DNA of 64,000 bases from Spisula solida (GCA_947247005.1 OX365946.1:9680453-9744452), one strand, 5' to 3'; positions 31,930-44,263 are shown, counted from the first letter of the stretch. Notes: generated by a model not told the origin, from the sequence alone. Program-made: numbers and translations.

Positions 31930-32470
31930 ATAATTTGGCACAAATGTTCACTACTACCAGAGGGTGTGTCTTGTGAAACAAATACGTCAATATCGCAAAG
32001 GTCAAGGTCACACTTGGATTTCAAAGGTCAAAATTAGACATAATTGAGCTTGTCCGGAGCATTACTTAGTCATTTATTATGGGATTTGAAAATAATTGGG
32101 CACAAATGCTCACTTCTAGCTGACGATGTATCATGCGAAACAATAACGTCAATATTTCAAAAATCAAGGTCACTCTTGGAGTTCAAAGGTCAAAAATGGC
32201 CGTGTCCTGGTTGTTACTAAGTCATTTATTGTGGGATTTGAAAATAACCTGGTACAATTGTTCACCCCTATCAAATGATGTCATACAAAACAATTATTTC
32301 AATATCACAAAGGTCAAGGTCACACTTTAGAGTTCAAAGGTCAGAAATTACCATAATTTATGTTGTCTGCATGGACCATAACTTCATCATATATTGTTGA
32401 AATTAAAAATAACTACATACAATTGTTGTCCACCATTCGACAACTGTGACAAAGCGGTATGTGGGGGTAT
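31930..32470. mobile_element. AGGTCA-rich dispersed element, tandem units
   Basis: Three to four ~130-bp units with GTCAAGGTCACACTTGG, GAGCTTGTCCGGAGCATTAC and CATTTATTGTGGGATTTG, related to 6506-6870. Present in copy A and absent from copy B. Confidence 0.7.
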
Positions 32471-33393
32471 CATTAGTCACTCTGTGGCAGTTCTAGTTAT
32501 TTATATAGTCGCCCTCACCATGAATGACACATTTAACGCATGTTTTCTTAAATTAGCATATTACCATAAGGGGGGGGGGAATTGCAAATGATTACTACAC
32601 TCAAAGTACGAGGAGATTTTACAGCCGCAAAATGAACACACAAAAAACATACAAATGATAGATGTTTAATTTAATATGAATTCGTTTATATGTTACAACA
32701 ATACAATGTGGTACATGTAGTAGGGTTATTTATGGTGTAATTAATTCACTGGGGAAATTATTTCAAATGTAATTTAGTAATACCATGATATTTTTCAATT
32801 GATAAAAATATGGCATCATGTGTTTGAACCAAAAGTCTACTGTAAGATCTACGCCGTGGCATCCTCATACGGCAAGTTCACATGTCAACATAATTATTCA
32901 GTTGAAGAATACAGTGGTGAACGACAATAATTTTTAAGTTTTCAAGTTATCCAATTTTCACGGATGTCTTGCCAAGTGATTGGGAAGTAGTTTTATATGG
33001 TTGAATACCAAGGAGGGGTTCATTTTACATGTACGTACATGTCAGTAGTTTAAAATGCCACATTATATAACAGTGAAAATAAAAACATGCATACGGGAAT
33101 CCAGCCGAGGGGGGTCCAGCCAGACTGACAAATAAGTGTAAATATATAAAGTAACCATATTTTTGCCCAAATTCCAGCTTGTCCATTCTGGATTAGGACA
33201 TGAACAAGGAAGAATCATTAAGCTGATATAGGCATACTGTTTTAAACGTGTCCACAATAAAGTCCCTAGTTGTCGTTCAACAAAAAAATGGTTACTGTTT
33301 CTTTTAATACAAGTTTGCACTGTTAGTAGGAGAACATCGATATTTTAAACTGTTCAATACTTGAACACACATTGATACAAAACAGTGTCGTTC

Positions 33394-33981
33394 TCAATCT
33401 TGTTGAATAAGAACTATTGTTAAAGTATTCCAACCATGGTCCTGATTCAAATTTGTAGCAGTTCCAGTCGTACGGGAAACCCACACTTTATCCCCCGATT
33501 GTAACTGGATGCTGACCAATGCTGATCCACAATTGTGGTACGAAGAGTCCCCTGAGAAAACACGACCGATAATGCCACCATCTTTGATAATGTTCAAATC
33601 AATCCATTTCCCGCCAGAATTTAAACACGCGTTGACATGTATCATATATATTCCAGTAACCGGCACGTCAAAATATCCTTCAATCAAGTTGTATGCATCC
33701 CCGATATTCGAGACCTCGATATCGTACATAACCCTGTCTGTTTTGTCCAGGTGTGTGCTTTTTGACAATCTAACATGGGCAGAAACTCGAGAATTCTTCT
33801 TTGACTGAGCATTTTCCAGCGCGGTAACTCTTGACGCTAGTTGAGCATTTTCGTTTTGTAACTGAATAAATCTTTCCATAAGTTTATACTCGTACACAAA
33901 TCTAGAACCATTGTCATTAAAAGGTTCCATCGAATGTGTCCTCAACAATAAGCACGCGAAAACTACACAGAATGCCTTCAT
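33394..33981 (-). CDS. Secreted C1q-domain protein (copy A)
   Basis: Intronless 195-residue frame. Residues 1-17 (MKAFCVVFACLLLRTHS) form a signal peptide. Residues ~30-60 (YKLMERFIQLQNENAQLASR...) form a short coiled coil likely to trimerise. Residues ~68-195 form a C1q globular domain, from SAHVRLS through YFDVPVTGIYMIHVNACL to GDKVWVSR and the last strand NTLTIVLIQQD. There is no collagen stalk, which is typical of the expanded secreted C1qDC (sghC1q-like) families of bivalves, thought to act as pattern-recognition lectins or agglutinins; the ligand cannot be read. An ATG five codons upstream (33996) is possible, but the paralogue lacks it, so the shared Met was chosen. A TATA box lies ~85 bp upstream. 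It differs from copy B at seven residues. Confidence 0.9.
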   Translation of the reverse strand: MKAFCVVFACLLLRTHSMEPFNDNGSRFVYEYKLMERFIQLQNENAQLASRVTALENAQSKKNSRVSAHVRLSKSTHLDKTDRVMYDIEVSNIGDAYNLIEGYFDVPVTGIYMIHVNACLNSGGKWIDLNIIKDGGIIGRVFSGDSSYHNCGSALVSIQLQSGDKVWVSRTTGTATNLNQDHGWNTLTIVLIQQD

Positions 33982-34062
33982 TTTAATGTCAAACATTATA
34001 ATTATTTTATATGCCTAAGTGAGCGAATGCGTGTAATAACTTCTAAAGAAAGATCCTTAGCG

Positions 34063-34071
34063 TTTTATATA
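34063..34071 (-). promoter_or_regulatory. TATA box of C1q copy A
   Basis: The minus strand reads TATATAAAACGC about 82-90 bp upstream of the chosen ATG, a well-placed TATA box. The matching site of copy B reads CCTATAACGC and is damaged. Confidence 0.6.
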
Positions 34072-34616
34072 CTAATAACATTGATGAGCGATTTATTAAA
34101 TAGTGCGTATGCAGTAGACTAGCATCAAGTCACACATGGTGAAATATTCTTATGGTTATGATATCACGTTAACACACCAAAAGGGCAAACTTCTTGTTTT
34201 GACTAAGATATTCTAATAATTTGACCGATTTGACGCACGAATTCGACAGGCATCAACACGCAGAGGCGGATTCAGGATGTGGTGTTGGGTGGCGTAAATA
34301 TTGAAATGTCTCTTTTCTACCTAAGAAAATTGACCGAGCGAAGCGAGCTAGAAAAAAATATTATTTGAACAGCATGTACCCTGGGACGAGACTGATTTAT
34401 TTTGCGAACTTTGTCCCAGCTTTTCACCTAAGACAAGAGACAAATTTGCCATGCTTGGGCAATTTTAGGGGAGGCACGTCCTTGACATGTATTTTGTCGC
34501 ATATTATCTCATCAGAAGTAGTTTAGGTATACGCACGGATAATTGAACTCCGGACAATTAAGTTTTTCAGTAGGCATGCAGCTCAACCAGGGATTACTTA
34601 ATTTTGAGAATGGTCA

Positions 34617-34740
34617 CAGGCCTAAGAAATTATATCACAAAATACAGAGTTTTGAAATTCCCCATCATCCGGTCGTTACTGTATTGTTACTCTTTGTACA
34701 GTAATGACCGGACGATGGGAATTTCAAAACTTTAGAAAGT
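34617..34740. mobile_element. Small foldback element specific to copy A
   Basis: GTTTTGAAATTCCCCATCAT and, inverted, ACGATGGGAATTTCAAAAC flank CCGGTC/GACCGG arms. Copy B has other sequence here. The left half, AAGAAATTATATCACAAAAT to CCCCATC, recurs at 53612-53662. Confidence 0.6.
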
Positions 34741-35296
34741 TTTAAAATACAATTGTACATGTAAGTCACTGTTCTTTGTTTATATTACTACCCACTGCAT
34801 AATTAAATATATATCTAGCTGGCTTAGAATGAAAATATCATAAGGACAATAACGCTTTTTTAAGAAAACAAAAATATTGTCTGAAAACTTAACTTATGAA
34901 AAAACAAGCTATTTCAACTTAAGTTTGGTCAACATGACCTGTTCCAATTTTAATGAAAATAGGCTCATAAAAAGATCTTTGTGATGCAGATTTCAAATTT
35001 GTATTAGTCTTATAAGGTCGTAAGCACTTAATTACGACCTTCTGATTCTAAGCCAGCGAAACTTATGCGGCTTTGGCTTGTCTATGTGCTACGGTATTTA
35101 GTCAATTCATCTCCATGTTTTTAGTTTGTTGGCTGAATATAAGCCTACATACGTACATGCACTTTAAGGCGCACTTTGAGTTAACTCGAATTATTTTATT
35201 TGTGCCTGTGATATGTATAGGCCTACTTGTTCTGTTGTTTCAATTGAATGCTTCATTCCCTGTTCGATATGTTATTACCTTGTGGTACATAGTGCA

Positions 35297-35403
35297 TAAG
35301 TGACTGTATCATTAAGAGAAAAAATTGTAAAATTTATATAGATCTATTTATATAAATTTTACAAAAAAATGCTTACTCTTAATCAATGATACAGTTACCT
35401 GTG
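35297..35403. mobile_element. 107-bp MITE, Mutator-like 10-bp duplication (copy A)
   Basis: Ends with ACTGTATCATT and, inverted, CACAGGTAACTGTATCATT. The 10-bp ACATAGTGCA flanks both sides (35287-35296, 35404-35413). The same insertion sits in copy B (46163-46272), so it predates the duplication. Confidence 0.75.
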
Positions 35404-36109
35404 ACATAGTGCACATGGTACTTAAGCCTAGTGCACTTCGTGTTAAGTTCACTATACATGTACATGTAACATTCTGACAATGTCTGACATGTCGTTATAA
35501 ACTTACTGATAACACGACCCCTAATTAAGTGTCAGGTGGAGGTATATATTGATAACGTCTGTATTCTCGAAGAATATTCTTACAACGAGGTTCACAGGTT
35601 TTCGATATGTTGACTTTGCTGAATATAAGCCTACATACGTACATGTACTTTGAGGCGCCCTTAGAGTTAACTTGTATCATTTATTTGTTTGTGCCTATGA
35701 TATGATCTTGTTATCCACGTGTTCCTTTGGTGTCTTTCGTGCTGTGTTGTTTCTGTTGAATGAGTGACCCACTCTACAACCCACCCAGAAAGCTAAAATA
35801 TGCGTAAACATTGTTTCATACAACATAAAATAACATTTCACATGAGTGGGTCACTGGCAGGGGGTCACAGCCAAACATGCCAAATACCTGTGACGAGGAC
35901 AGGAAAGTATCTATAGCAATACTACATGTTTGTGTGTATACATACATGTACACTACTCAATACAACAATGACACTCGGAAACAACTGCTTGCTTTGAAAC
36001 AAAACCACATCCTGTTTGCCTTTTGTCATAAAACCACCGAAGCAACGTATTTAATTCACATATTCTTCATTGGTTCAAGTAGAAAGTCATAGTTTTTACT
36101 TTCAACGAA

Positions 36110-36595
36110 TCCGATGTGATGCATTACTTGATTGGTTCCCAGGCCATTGTGGTACGATGTGATGTATTACTTGATTGGTTCCCAGGTGATTGTGGTACGA
36201 TGTGATGTATTACTTGATTGGTTCCCAGGTCATTTTGGTACGATGTGATGTATTACTTGATTGGTTCCCAGGCCATTGTGGTACGATGTGATGTATTACT
36301 TGATTGGTTCCCAGGTCATTGTGGTACGATGTGATGTATTACTTGATTGGTTCCCAGGCTATTGTGGTACGATGTGATGTATTACTTGATTGGTTCCCAG
36401 GTCATTGTGGTACGATGTGATGTATTACTTGATTGGTTCCCAGGCCATTGTGGTACGATGTGATGTATTACTTGATTGGTTCCCAGGCCATTGTGGTACG
36501 ATGTGACGTATTACTTGATTGGTTCCCAGGTCATTGTGGTACGATGTGATGCATTACTTGATTGGTTACCAGGCTTTTGTGGTATAACTCGTTGA
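36110..36595. repeat. 43-bp minisatellite, ~11 copies, expanded only in copy A
   Basis: Unit GATGTGATGTATTACTTGAT-TGGTTCCCAGGTCATTGTGG-TAC. Copy B has a single unit at the same place (46981-47010). Confidence 0.95.
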
Positions 36596-36612
36596 TTTAG
36601 GTCAAACATCGG

Positions 36613-36964
36613 TTTACCAGGGGCGTAACTTCAAATAGGCCGCGGCCAACACTTTTTCACAGAAAGTCGAAAATATAAAAATGCCAAAAATGCAATAAAA
36701 ATCAATGGGGGTATGGGGTATAGGAGTGTTAAACTCACCTAGAGTGTTATTGATATTTAGTCTGAAAACAGCATAGAGAACACATACGACAGAATATAAT
36801 TTCAAAACATTCAAGGGAGCATGTCCCCCGATCCTCATACAATAAGGAAATCTATGTTTATATGGAATCTAGACAATACTGTAGACTCCTTCTTGTGTGA
36901 TGTTCACTCATGTTCATGATTGAGATATTTTGATGAATTATATTTACCCTATCGCAATTGAGAT
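36613..36964. other. Spacer between duplication copies
   Basis: No recognised feature. It is not shared with the flank of copy B. Confidence 0.4.
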
Positions 36965-37210
36965 TCGTACGGGAATGCAGGAGATTTTCCTTGCTGAAAG
37001 TTTAGACTTAAAATATTGAAGTTTATATGCTGTTTTCACTTATCTTACTTTGTTGACAATACCATGCATGCTTCATGTAGCAAAAAATGTAAGGTTCCAG
37101 TTAGTCCGTGAAATGCGTGAGATTTGATAAATTGGCCTCTGATCATGCAGGAGTAGAGTCTCAAATGCAGGAGACTCACGCATGATGCAGGAGATCTGGC
37201 ATGTGTGCAT
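36965..37210. repeat. Dispersed GCAGGAG repeat (copy 2)
   Basis: Matches 7560-7905 (GCAGGAGATTTTCCTTGCTG, GCAGGAGACTCACGCATGAT) and abuts the start of duplication copy B. Confidence 0.7.
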
Positions 37211-37554
37211 ATAAACAGTACACACATTGACTAATGTTATCAGGTGTTCAACTAGCTTCTGAACTTCAAGGGTCATGTTCATACTTTTGACTGAGTTTTA
37301 CCATTTTATAGGCAAAATACACATGGTTCAATTGACCCTTCAACAAACAGCAAGTCAAAATGGGGCTTTATGAAATTTTCAAGGGTCAAACCCCTACTTT
37401 TTGGGTCAAGTGGATCCCATGGGTTAGATCCTCCACAAGTGGAGTTTCCTCAACTCATGCATATATGCTGTGGCTATTGAAATGCTTGTCAAAGAGAAGT
37501 TAATACTGGTTGAATACTGGTCCATGGAACTGGTTAGGGCAACAGTACAATGTG

Positions 37555-37890
37555 AAAGCAATTGTTGATAAGCTTCATAAATCATACACAATTGCGGAGT
37601 AGCTTCACAAAACATATACAATTGTTGATAAGCTTCATAAATCATACACAATTGTTGATTAGCTTCATAAAACATACACAATTGTTGATTAGCTTCATAA
37701 AACATACACAATTGTTGATTAGCTTCATAAAACATACACAATTTTGTGGATTAGCTTCATAAAACATACACAATTGTGGATTAGCTTCATAAAACATACA
37801 CAATTTTGTGGATTAGCTTCATAAAACATACTCAATTGTTGATTAGCTTCATAAAACGTACACAATTTTGTGGATTAGCTTCATAAAACT
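37555..37890. repeat. 30-bp minisatellite, ~11 copies, expanded only in copy B
   Basis: Unit TTGTTGATTAGCTTCATAAA-ACATACACAA with TTTTGTGGATT variants. Copy A has one unit at 31560-31590. Confidence 0.95.
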
Positions 37891-38029
37891 CCATCAAAAC
37901 AAAAAAAAGTACTGTTATAAGTACTGTTCATGCACAGACCGTTCGAATCTGAAACGTTGGCAGCACATAGCCTCTCATATTAGAGACAGACACAGAACGT
38001 ACCATCCCACATTCCCAAAAAATCAATCC

Positions 38030-38550
38030 AGTGGTCGTGGATTCAATCCAAGGCATCGGAACTTGACATTTCTGAAATATTTATATTATTTCCTGCTTTA
38101 TCCACAGGTAACTGTATCATTTATAAAGAGGAAAACAATTTTTTTTCTAATTTATAATATCTTAGATAACATAAATTTTGTAAAAGACATATTTGTTTTA
38201 CTCTTTATCAATGATACAGTTACCTGTGGCTATATTTGGCCGTGTGTATGAGTATCTGGGTAAAGGTGCCAGGAAGCTGTGTATCGGTGCTATACACCGG
38301 GCACATTAAAGAACTAGACTGTCTATTCAAAATAAGAGCTAGGCGCACTTCTGCAGCGCTGAACATGCCCGTATCAAATGTCTCTCTCTCCCTTCAGAGG
38401 CTTTCTCTCAGTCTGTCCCTCTGGTCAGGTCATGCTGTATCTGCACTGGTACAGGATGCACCTGCGCTGTTGTGGCTTCAACACTTTAATGTAAAGTGCC
38501 TTTGAACGTGTGTTCGCATGAAAAAGGCGGTATACAAATCTGGTCTATTT
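38030..38550 (+). mobile_element. SINE body interrupted by a MITE (copy B)
   Basis: Equivalent of the SINE at 31747, but the head is mostly deleted (AGTGGTCGTGGATTCAATCC remains). The tail is longer: GTGTATCGGTGCTATACACC, then GTGCCTTTGAACGTGTGTTC and GCATGAAAAAGGCGG. A 128-bp MITE splits it. Confidence 0.6.
38102..38229. mobile_element. 128-bp MITE of the ACTGTATCATT family inside the SINE
   Basis: Nearly perfect inverted ends CCACAGGTAACTGTATCAT and ATGATACAGTTACCTGTGG. Same family as 35297 and 46163. Absent from copy A, so it inserted after the duplication or was lost there. Confidence 0.8.
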
Positions 38551-39402
38551 ATGAATCACACACTTTATGCATGGTTCTTAAATTAGCATATTACCATAAA
38601 GGGAGGTAATTGTAAATGGTAACTAAACTGAAATAAAGTATGAGGAGATTTTACAACCGCAAAATGAACACAAAAAACAACAACATACAAATGATAGATG
38701 TTTAATTTAATATGAATTCGTGTAGATGTTACAACAATCAAGGACCATCTAATACATATATTCGTCCCAGCAACAATACAATGTGGTACACGTAGTAGGG
38801 TTATTTATGGTGTAATTAATTCACTGGAAATTATTTTAAATGTAATTTAGTAAAACCATGATATTTTTTACAATTGATGAAAATATGGCATCATGTGTTT
38901 GAACCAAAATGGCTACTGTATAGATATACACCAAGTTCGCATGTCAACATAATTATTTCATGGATGTCTTGCCAAGTGATCGTGAACCGTAGTTTTATAT
39001 GGTCGAGTACCCATGAGGGATTCAATTTACATGTACGTACATATAAGTAGTAAAAATGCCACATTACAGTGAAAATAAAGACACGCGTACGTGATTCCAG
39101 ACTTTTTTTCTGCGAGGGGCTCCAACCAGAAATTTCTCTTAACAGTAGTGTCCAAACCAGACTGACAAATCAGTGTAAATGTATATAAAGTAACCATATT
39201 TTTGCTCAAATTCTAGCTGGTCAATTCTAAATTTGGACATGAACAAGAAAGAATCATTAATAGTCCATGTCACAGGCCTTGAAAATTGAAGGTTCATTAC
39301 CAAAGAGGTGAACAGATCCAACAATGATTTTCGGTTAGCTTGATATCTCAGCAGTCTGAAAACGGTTGATGGACTTGCGGGTCACTTTGCCAAATGACCT
39401 TT

Positions 39403-39430
39403 TGGCGGCCATCTTTAAAGATGGCCGCCA
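39403..39430. repeat. 28-bp perfect palindrome in left arm (YY1-like sites)
   Basis: TGGCGGCCATCTTT and its exact reverse complement AAAGATGGCCGCCA are fused head to head. Each half contains AAGATGGC/GCCATCTT, matching the YY1 core. Repeated identically at 43930-43957 in the right arm. Confidence 0.85.
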
Positions 39431-40329
39431 TTATTTTAAGCAATCATAAGCTTTGGGAAAACTTGAATTATTCCTCACTCAATAGGGCTATCGGCTTGCA
39501 ATATGTCTTAAAATGTTCATATTTCAACCCCACATCTGCTGATATATAAATCATATTATTATAATAAAGTAATTACTTCGAAATTTATGGTATTCTAAGA
39601 AAACTTTGATATTTTTCACTTTTTTCATTATTTTTTCTCTTGCAACTCCGATTGAGATTTGTATTTAGCCAGTTTTTGTTTGTTATATTTAGAGGGTAAT
39701 TCTAGGCATCCATAATATACATTACATTGATAGATTTTCACTTTGAAGTCAAAAATTGGTCAGGAATATATGACAACTGATATCTAATTAAATGGATATT
39801 TTTAAGACGCATGCATATATCTTTTCCAATACTCTCAGGAACAACCATTAATTTTGGTTTATTATTTCAAAGTTGCTTTGCTTGTTCATATGCACATATC
39901 TATACATGTGTAGGTATCTGAAAATCGAATCCTTTGCCTAATAGGATGTGGGTATGATACCGGACCCCAGCTAGAAGTCTTGCAGGCGAGGGTCCGGCTA
40001 TTAGTACAGGATCATACACGCCATCTGCCGAGTGTTTCAGTATAACTTAATATTTGATTTTTTCTTTCCTAAATAGTGAATCATTAGCGAATTGCATTCT
40101 TATTCAACACGAATGTATGCCAAATTTTAGGTTCCTAAGTTATATGTTGTCTTCTGAAAAGTACGTTTTGGTGACGTTTTAGAGAAGTCATAATGAAATA
40201 TAGTATTATCTCAAGCGAAGGGTTCTGTATCTGGCATCATCAGACTTACCTTCTTGGTCTATATGATTACCATCACTGACAGTCATGTTTAACTTAATAG
40301 ATTAAAAACTGCTGCGTGAATTATAACGA

Positions 40330-40550
40330 TTTCTGTGGGGAGCCTAGATGTAGGGTGCATGCTTCGAGATCGAGAGGTCCCCGCTTCAATCCTCACCTGG
40401 ACCACTGCTTAATTTCTCTGAGCAAGAAGAATCCACCTTCCCCACTTACCCAAATGTATAAATGGATACATGAGGGGGTCAAAAGCCTGCCAGCAGCCAA
40501 CACCGCCGAGCGAGTGTAACAACTGACGTGAGACTCAATGAGTAAATGTA
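40330..40550 (+). mobile_element. tRNA-derived (CORE-like) SINE
   Basis: GGGGAGCCTAGATGTAGGGT, GCTTCGAGATCGAGAGGTCC and CCGCTTCAATCCTCACC give a tRNA-like head with box B. The body is CACTTACCCAAATGTATAAA then GCCAGCAGCCAACACCGCCG. Nested in the 4.83-kb element. Confidence 0.6.
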
Positions 40551-40929
40551 CAGTCGGTCGAATGGTCGAATGTCTGAAAATTGACTTTAACTGGGTGCTT
40601 TTTACATACAATATAATTTTAATGTCGAAGATGCAAGTCATTTGTTCCTACATTCATGGCCGGTGTTTATATTAAGAGTCATACCCCTTGATTGCAGGGC
40701 TAGGAGTAGATGTACACTGTTTTTGTAGGTATTCATGACAATGATGACCGGCGTTAGTCGTACCCCTTGATTGTAGGAAAGCAGTAGGACTAGCAGTTGC
40801 TATGCCTAATGTCATTCGGTAACTGTTACCACTGGTTGTAGGGAACCAATCTGGCGGGGAATTACTTATCTACATGTACCCCATTGAGACAGGAATAGCA
40901 TCAAATCGTGAAGTAAGACGCATCATAGG

Positions 40930-42330
40930 ATCTTGTAGGTATAGCTTCGCCTGTTGAATATGGATAGCCCATGACACAAGCACAGACAAAGTGATGTGGG
41001 GGATAGCCATTAGGAGAGGAAGTGTTGTTCCTGTCATTGGTCGTTATCCCTTATCAGTGCATGTAATAGCTGAACTTGACTGCAGAATGTACCCCATAGG
41101 AACCAAAGTGGATGTACTATGTGGTGGACTTTACTCCCATAGAGAGAGAAAATGATGTACAGGCAGTAGCATATACGTTATTGAGACTGGAATGGACAGA
41201 AGCATTTCCGAAGCAAGGTTCTTCTATATATTAAGAAAATGGATGGATTTAATCGGTGGAATATTCCCCATGGGGTTAAGAATGGTTTACTTAGAAATAT
41301 GGTGTACTTTAAGGACCAGGAATGACTATACCGATAAAATAACAAGCCCAATATGGTAAGGAATGACCATGCATATTCACCTACTAGTATTAAACAGAAA
41401 TGACTGTGACCATAGTACCCCCAATAAGATCAGGAATGAATGTGTCCATCAGTAGAATGTACCTCATATAGACATTATAAATGGAAGTTCCTATCTTTAT
41501 TAGTAACATGTTATGTAACCCATATGACCAGGAATGATTACCATTAGCAAAATGTACCACATATGGTCAGGAATGGCTGTACTCATTCTACCCCTTTGTA
41601 TGATGTACACCATATGGTCAGGAATCCCCTGCCCAACTGCATAGTTACGAAAGGCTGTATGTATGTATCTGTATGTATCAAGTATTGTCAGTAATGGCTG
41701 TACTCATATGTAATATGTATGACATAGTTATGGTCAGGAATAGTTGTATACCCAATACCCATCTGTACTACGGATTCCATATAAGGAATTGATATACCTA
41801 TAAATAATATGTGCCCCACATGACCAGGAATCTATGTACCCATGTGTAGGCTGTACCACACATGGTTGGGAATGACTGTCCCCATCTGTACTGTGGACTC
41901 TATATGGCCAGGAATTAATGTACCCATATGTAGTCTGTACCACACATGGATAGGAATGGCTGTACCCATCTACTACGGACTCCATATGGTCAGGAACAAT
42001 TGTACCTATCAGTAGAATGTACTTCATATGGTCAGGAATGGTTGTTCCTTCATGTAGCATGTTTTAGTACTCATATGGTTAGTACGTGTACTAAGTATCA
42101 TATGTGGTCAAGAATATCTGTGTTCATGTGTAGTATGTACCCAATACGGTCAGGAACGAATGAACCTATCTGTAATATGTATCTCGTATGGTTACAAATT
42201 ACTGTACCCATCTGTCGTACCGGTATGCATTAATAACCCATATGGTCAGGAATGGCGCTGTCCATCCGTAATATGTACAAAACTGGATTGACTGTAGCCG
42301 ACACATACTAGTAATCCATGAGTTCAGGAC
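40930..42330. repeat. Degenerate ~41-bp tandem array
   Basis: Diverged units built on ATATGGTCAGGAATGGCTGT-ACCCATCTGTAGTATGTACC recur every ~41-43 bp, clearest from 41820 to 42250. Open frames on both strands here are repeat artefacts. Confidence 0.75.
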
Positions 42331-42764
42331 TAAGTGTGCTCATCTTTGGGATGTACATCTTGGAGCAATATCGTATGACCAAACCCAACAAGAAAAGTAT
42401 ACCCATATGTAATTGTGGATGCACACATCTAAAGGTAGTGCCTACAGGCATGGCAGAGATAGTCGGCTATGCTGAAAGCATTTATAACTCGCAGGATAAA
42501 TATCCCCGTGGTTGACACCTTGTAGTTGTATTTGTAGTTGTAATTATTTAAACCTTTCAGTCAAGGATAACTTCTTGATATTCCATATGGGGTCATGTGC
42601 TTTGCTGAAGAGACAGCAAGTAGAAGTGACTGTGTTGTGATACAAGGAATCTGGATGGGATACCCTAGCTCTTTCCGAACAGATTCATTTTTGGTTCTTC
42701 AACGTGCCCAGCGTATAGCACCGATACTCGTGAGAATATCACACGGTTAACAACCAGTTCATCT

Positions 42765-42875
42765 GTAGTTGGGTGGGAAATACTGAACACTGGTTAATGA
42801 AATTTCGAACCAGGGACCTCCGGATTGGTAGTCAAGAGCACTAACTCCTCAGCCACCATCGTGTCACCAATTACA
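42765..42875 (-). mobile_element. tRNA-like SINE head, minus strand
   Basis: The minus strand reads GATGGTGGCTGAGGAGTTAG (box A-like), TGCTCTTGACTACCAATCC (anticodon arm) and GGTCCCTGGTTCGAAATTTC (box B-like). The acceptor stem is not paired. Confidence 0.45.
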
Positions 42876-43382
42876 ACCTTGGTTTTGGTAGGGTTGTGGA
42901 GGCTTTAAAAGTGTGTGTATAGTTTTACAAATTCTATTAAGAACGGTTATTTAAAGGTTACTAAGGTCCACCTGAGTCAGAAAAGTAGTAAGCTAGACAC
43001 TAGACAAAGATCAACTGATTCAATATATAATTTTGTGTATTTTGTATCCCCTCTATCCCTTATTGTTTCCCTTCGAATACGTTCCTGCTTTCACATTTTC
43101 ATTTCTTAGTGAATGCGCGAAACGAATAGAATTTAACAGTGGGAGGTATGAATTCTTACATGCTTTACTATTATTAAAGTAGATTATGAAAACAACATTA
43201 AAATAATGTACTTTAAATGTAATATTCGGAACTTTATAAACAAAAATATAAATGTATAAACTCATATCAAATTATTTTCCAATCATTTGGAGTCATGTTT
43301 ATTTTCCGTTTCGCTGAATAGTTATTCAAGTTTCCCTGTCAATAACCATGTTTTTGAAAATAATGTCATATGAACTCATACA

Positions 43383-43465
43383 ACTTGCCGGATCCGAGCC
43401 TCCAAACCATCCAGCTAGGGGTCAGGTACCACACTAACACCCTTGTGACACGGTACTGGACACCT
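43383..43465 (-). mobile_element. tRNA-like fragment, minus strand
   Basis: The minus strand reads GGTGTTAGTGTGGTACCTGA and GGAGGCTCGGATCCGGC, resembling degenerate A and B boxes. Probably SINE debris. Confidence 0.3.
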
Positions 43466-44263
43466 ACGCATATATATACGCATCGTATCAACAAAGTAGC
43501 CATGGAATAAAAAAATTTCCTGATATTGTTGGAAACGGTCTATTCATATGCCCTTAAATATCCATTTAATTTAGGCATTAGTTGTCATAAATTTCCTGAC
43601 CAATTTTGGACTTCGAAGTTAAAATCTATCAATGTAATGTATATTATGGATGCCTAGAATTATTCTCTGAATGTAGCAAACAGAAACTGGCTAAATACAA
43701 ATCCCAATCAGAATTGCAAGAGAAAAAATAATGACAAAAAGTGAAAAATATCAAAGTTTTCTTAGAACATCAATAAATTCGAACTAATTCCTTTATCATA
43801 ATATCATTATGTATATGTCAACATATGTTGGGTTGAAATACGAACATTTTAAGACATATTGCAAGCCGATAGCCCTATTGAGTGAGGAATAATTCAAGTT
43901 TTCCCAAAGCTTATGATTGCTTAAAATAATGGCGGCCATCTTTAAAGATGGCCGCCAAAAGGTCATTTGGCAAAGTGACCCGCAAGTCCATCAACCGTTT
44001 TCAGACTGCTGAGATATCAAGCTAAACGAAAATCATTGTTGGATCTGTTCACCTTTTTGGTAATGAAATTCGGTCTGTCACATGGACTATAAGCTGATAT
44101 AGGCATACGGTTTCAAACGTGTCCACAATATATAGTCCCTAATTGTCGTTCAACAAAAAAACGGTTACTGCTTCGTTTAATACTTGCACTGTTAGTAGAA
44201 GAACATCGATGTTTTAAACTGTTCAATACTTGAACACACATTGGTACAAAAACATTGTCTTTC

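Larger units (their letters stand above)
31224..36612. repeat. Segmental duplication, copy A (5.4 kb)
   Basis: Collinear with copy B at 37227-47063: shared markers in order are GACTAAGGTTATCAGG (31233), the SINE head (31747), TTCTTAAATTAGCATATTAC, the C1q gene, the 107-bp MITE and AACGAATCCGATGTGATG (36103). The copies are direct repeats ~600 bp apart. Copy A has its own AGGTCA-type insertion (31930-32470), a small foldback insertion (34617-34740) and an expanded 43-bp minisatellite. Confidence 0.85.
39261..44089. mobile_element. 4.83-kb element with ~550-bp terminal inverted repeats, TAA duplication
   Basis: Outer ends are TAGTCCATGTCACAG and CTGTCACATGGACTA, flanked by TAA (39258-39260, 44090-44092). 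Copy A has the empty site with one TAA. The arms (39261-39810 and 43548-44089) are inverted copies of each other, ~85-90% identical by eye. The 3-bp TAA duplication fits the TWA preference of PIF/Harbinger (inference). No transposase is visible; the interior holds a ~41-bp degenerate tandem array and SINE-like pieces. Confidence 0.85.

Noticed and set aside
33509..33808. Plus-strand ORF opposite the C1q gene (and 44403-44678)
   Set aside because: Antisense shadow of conserved C1q coding sequence.
36614..37282. ORFs on the minus strand with CTRISCIMRESPAFET-like text
   Set aside because: Shared with 7634-7942 only because the dispersed GCAGGAG repeat is shared.
37424..37741. Repetitive ORF (CMFYEANQQL)
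   Set aside because: Translation of the 30-bp minisatellite, open on both strands.
41734..42233. Two long overlapping ORFs on opposite strands
   Set aside because: Degenerate 41-bp tandem array inside the 4.83-kb element.
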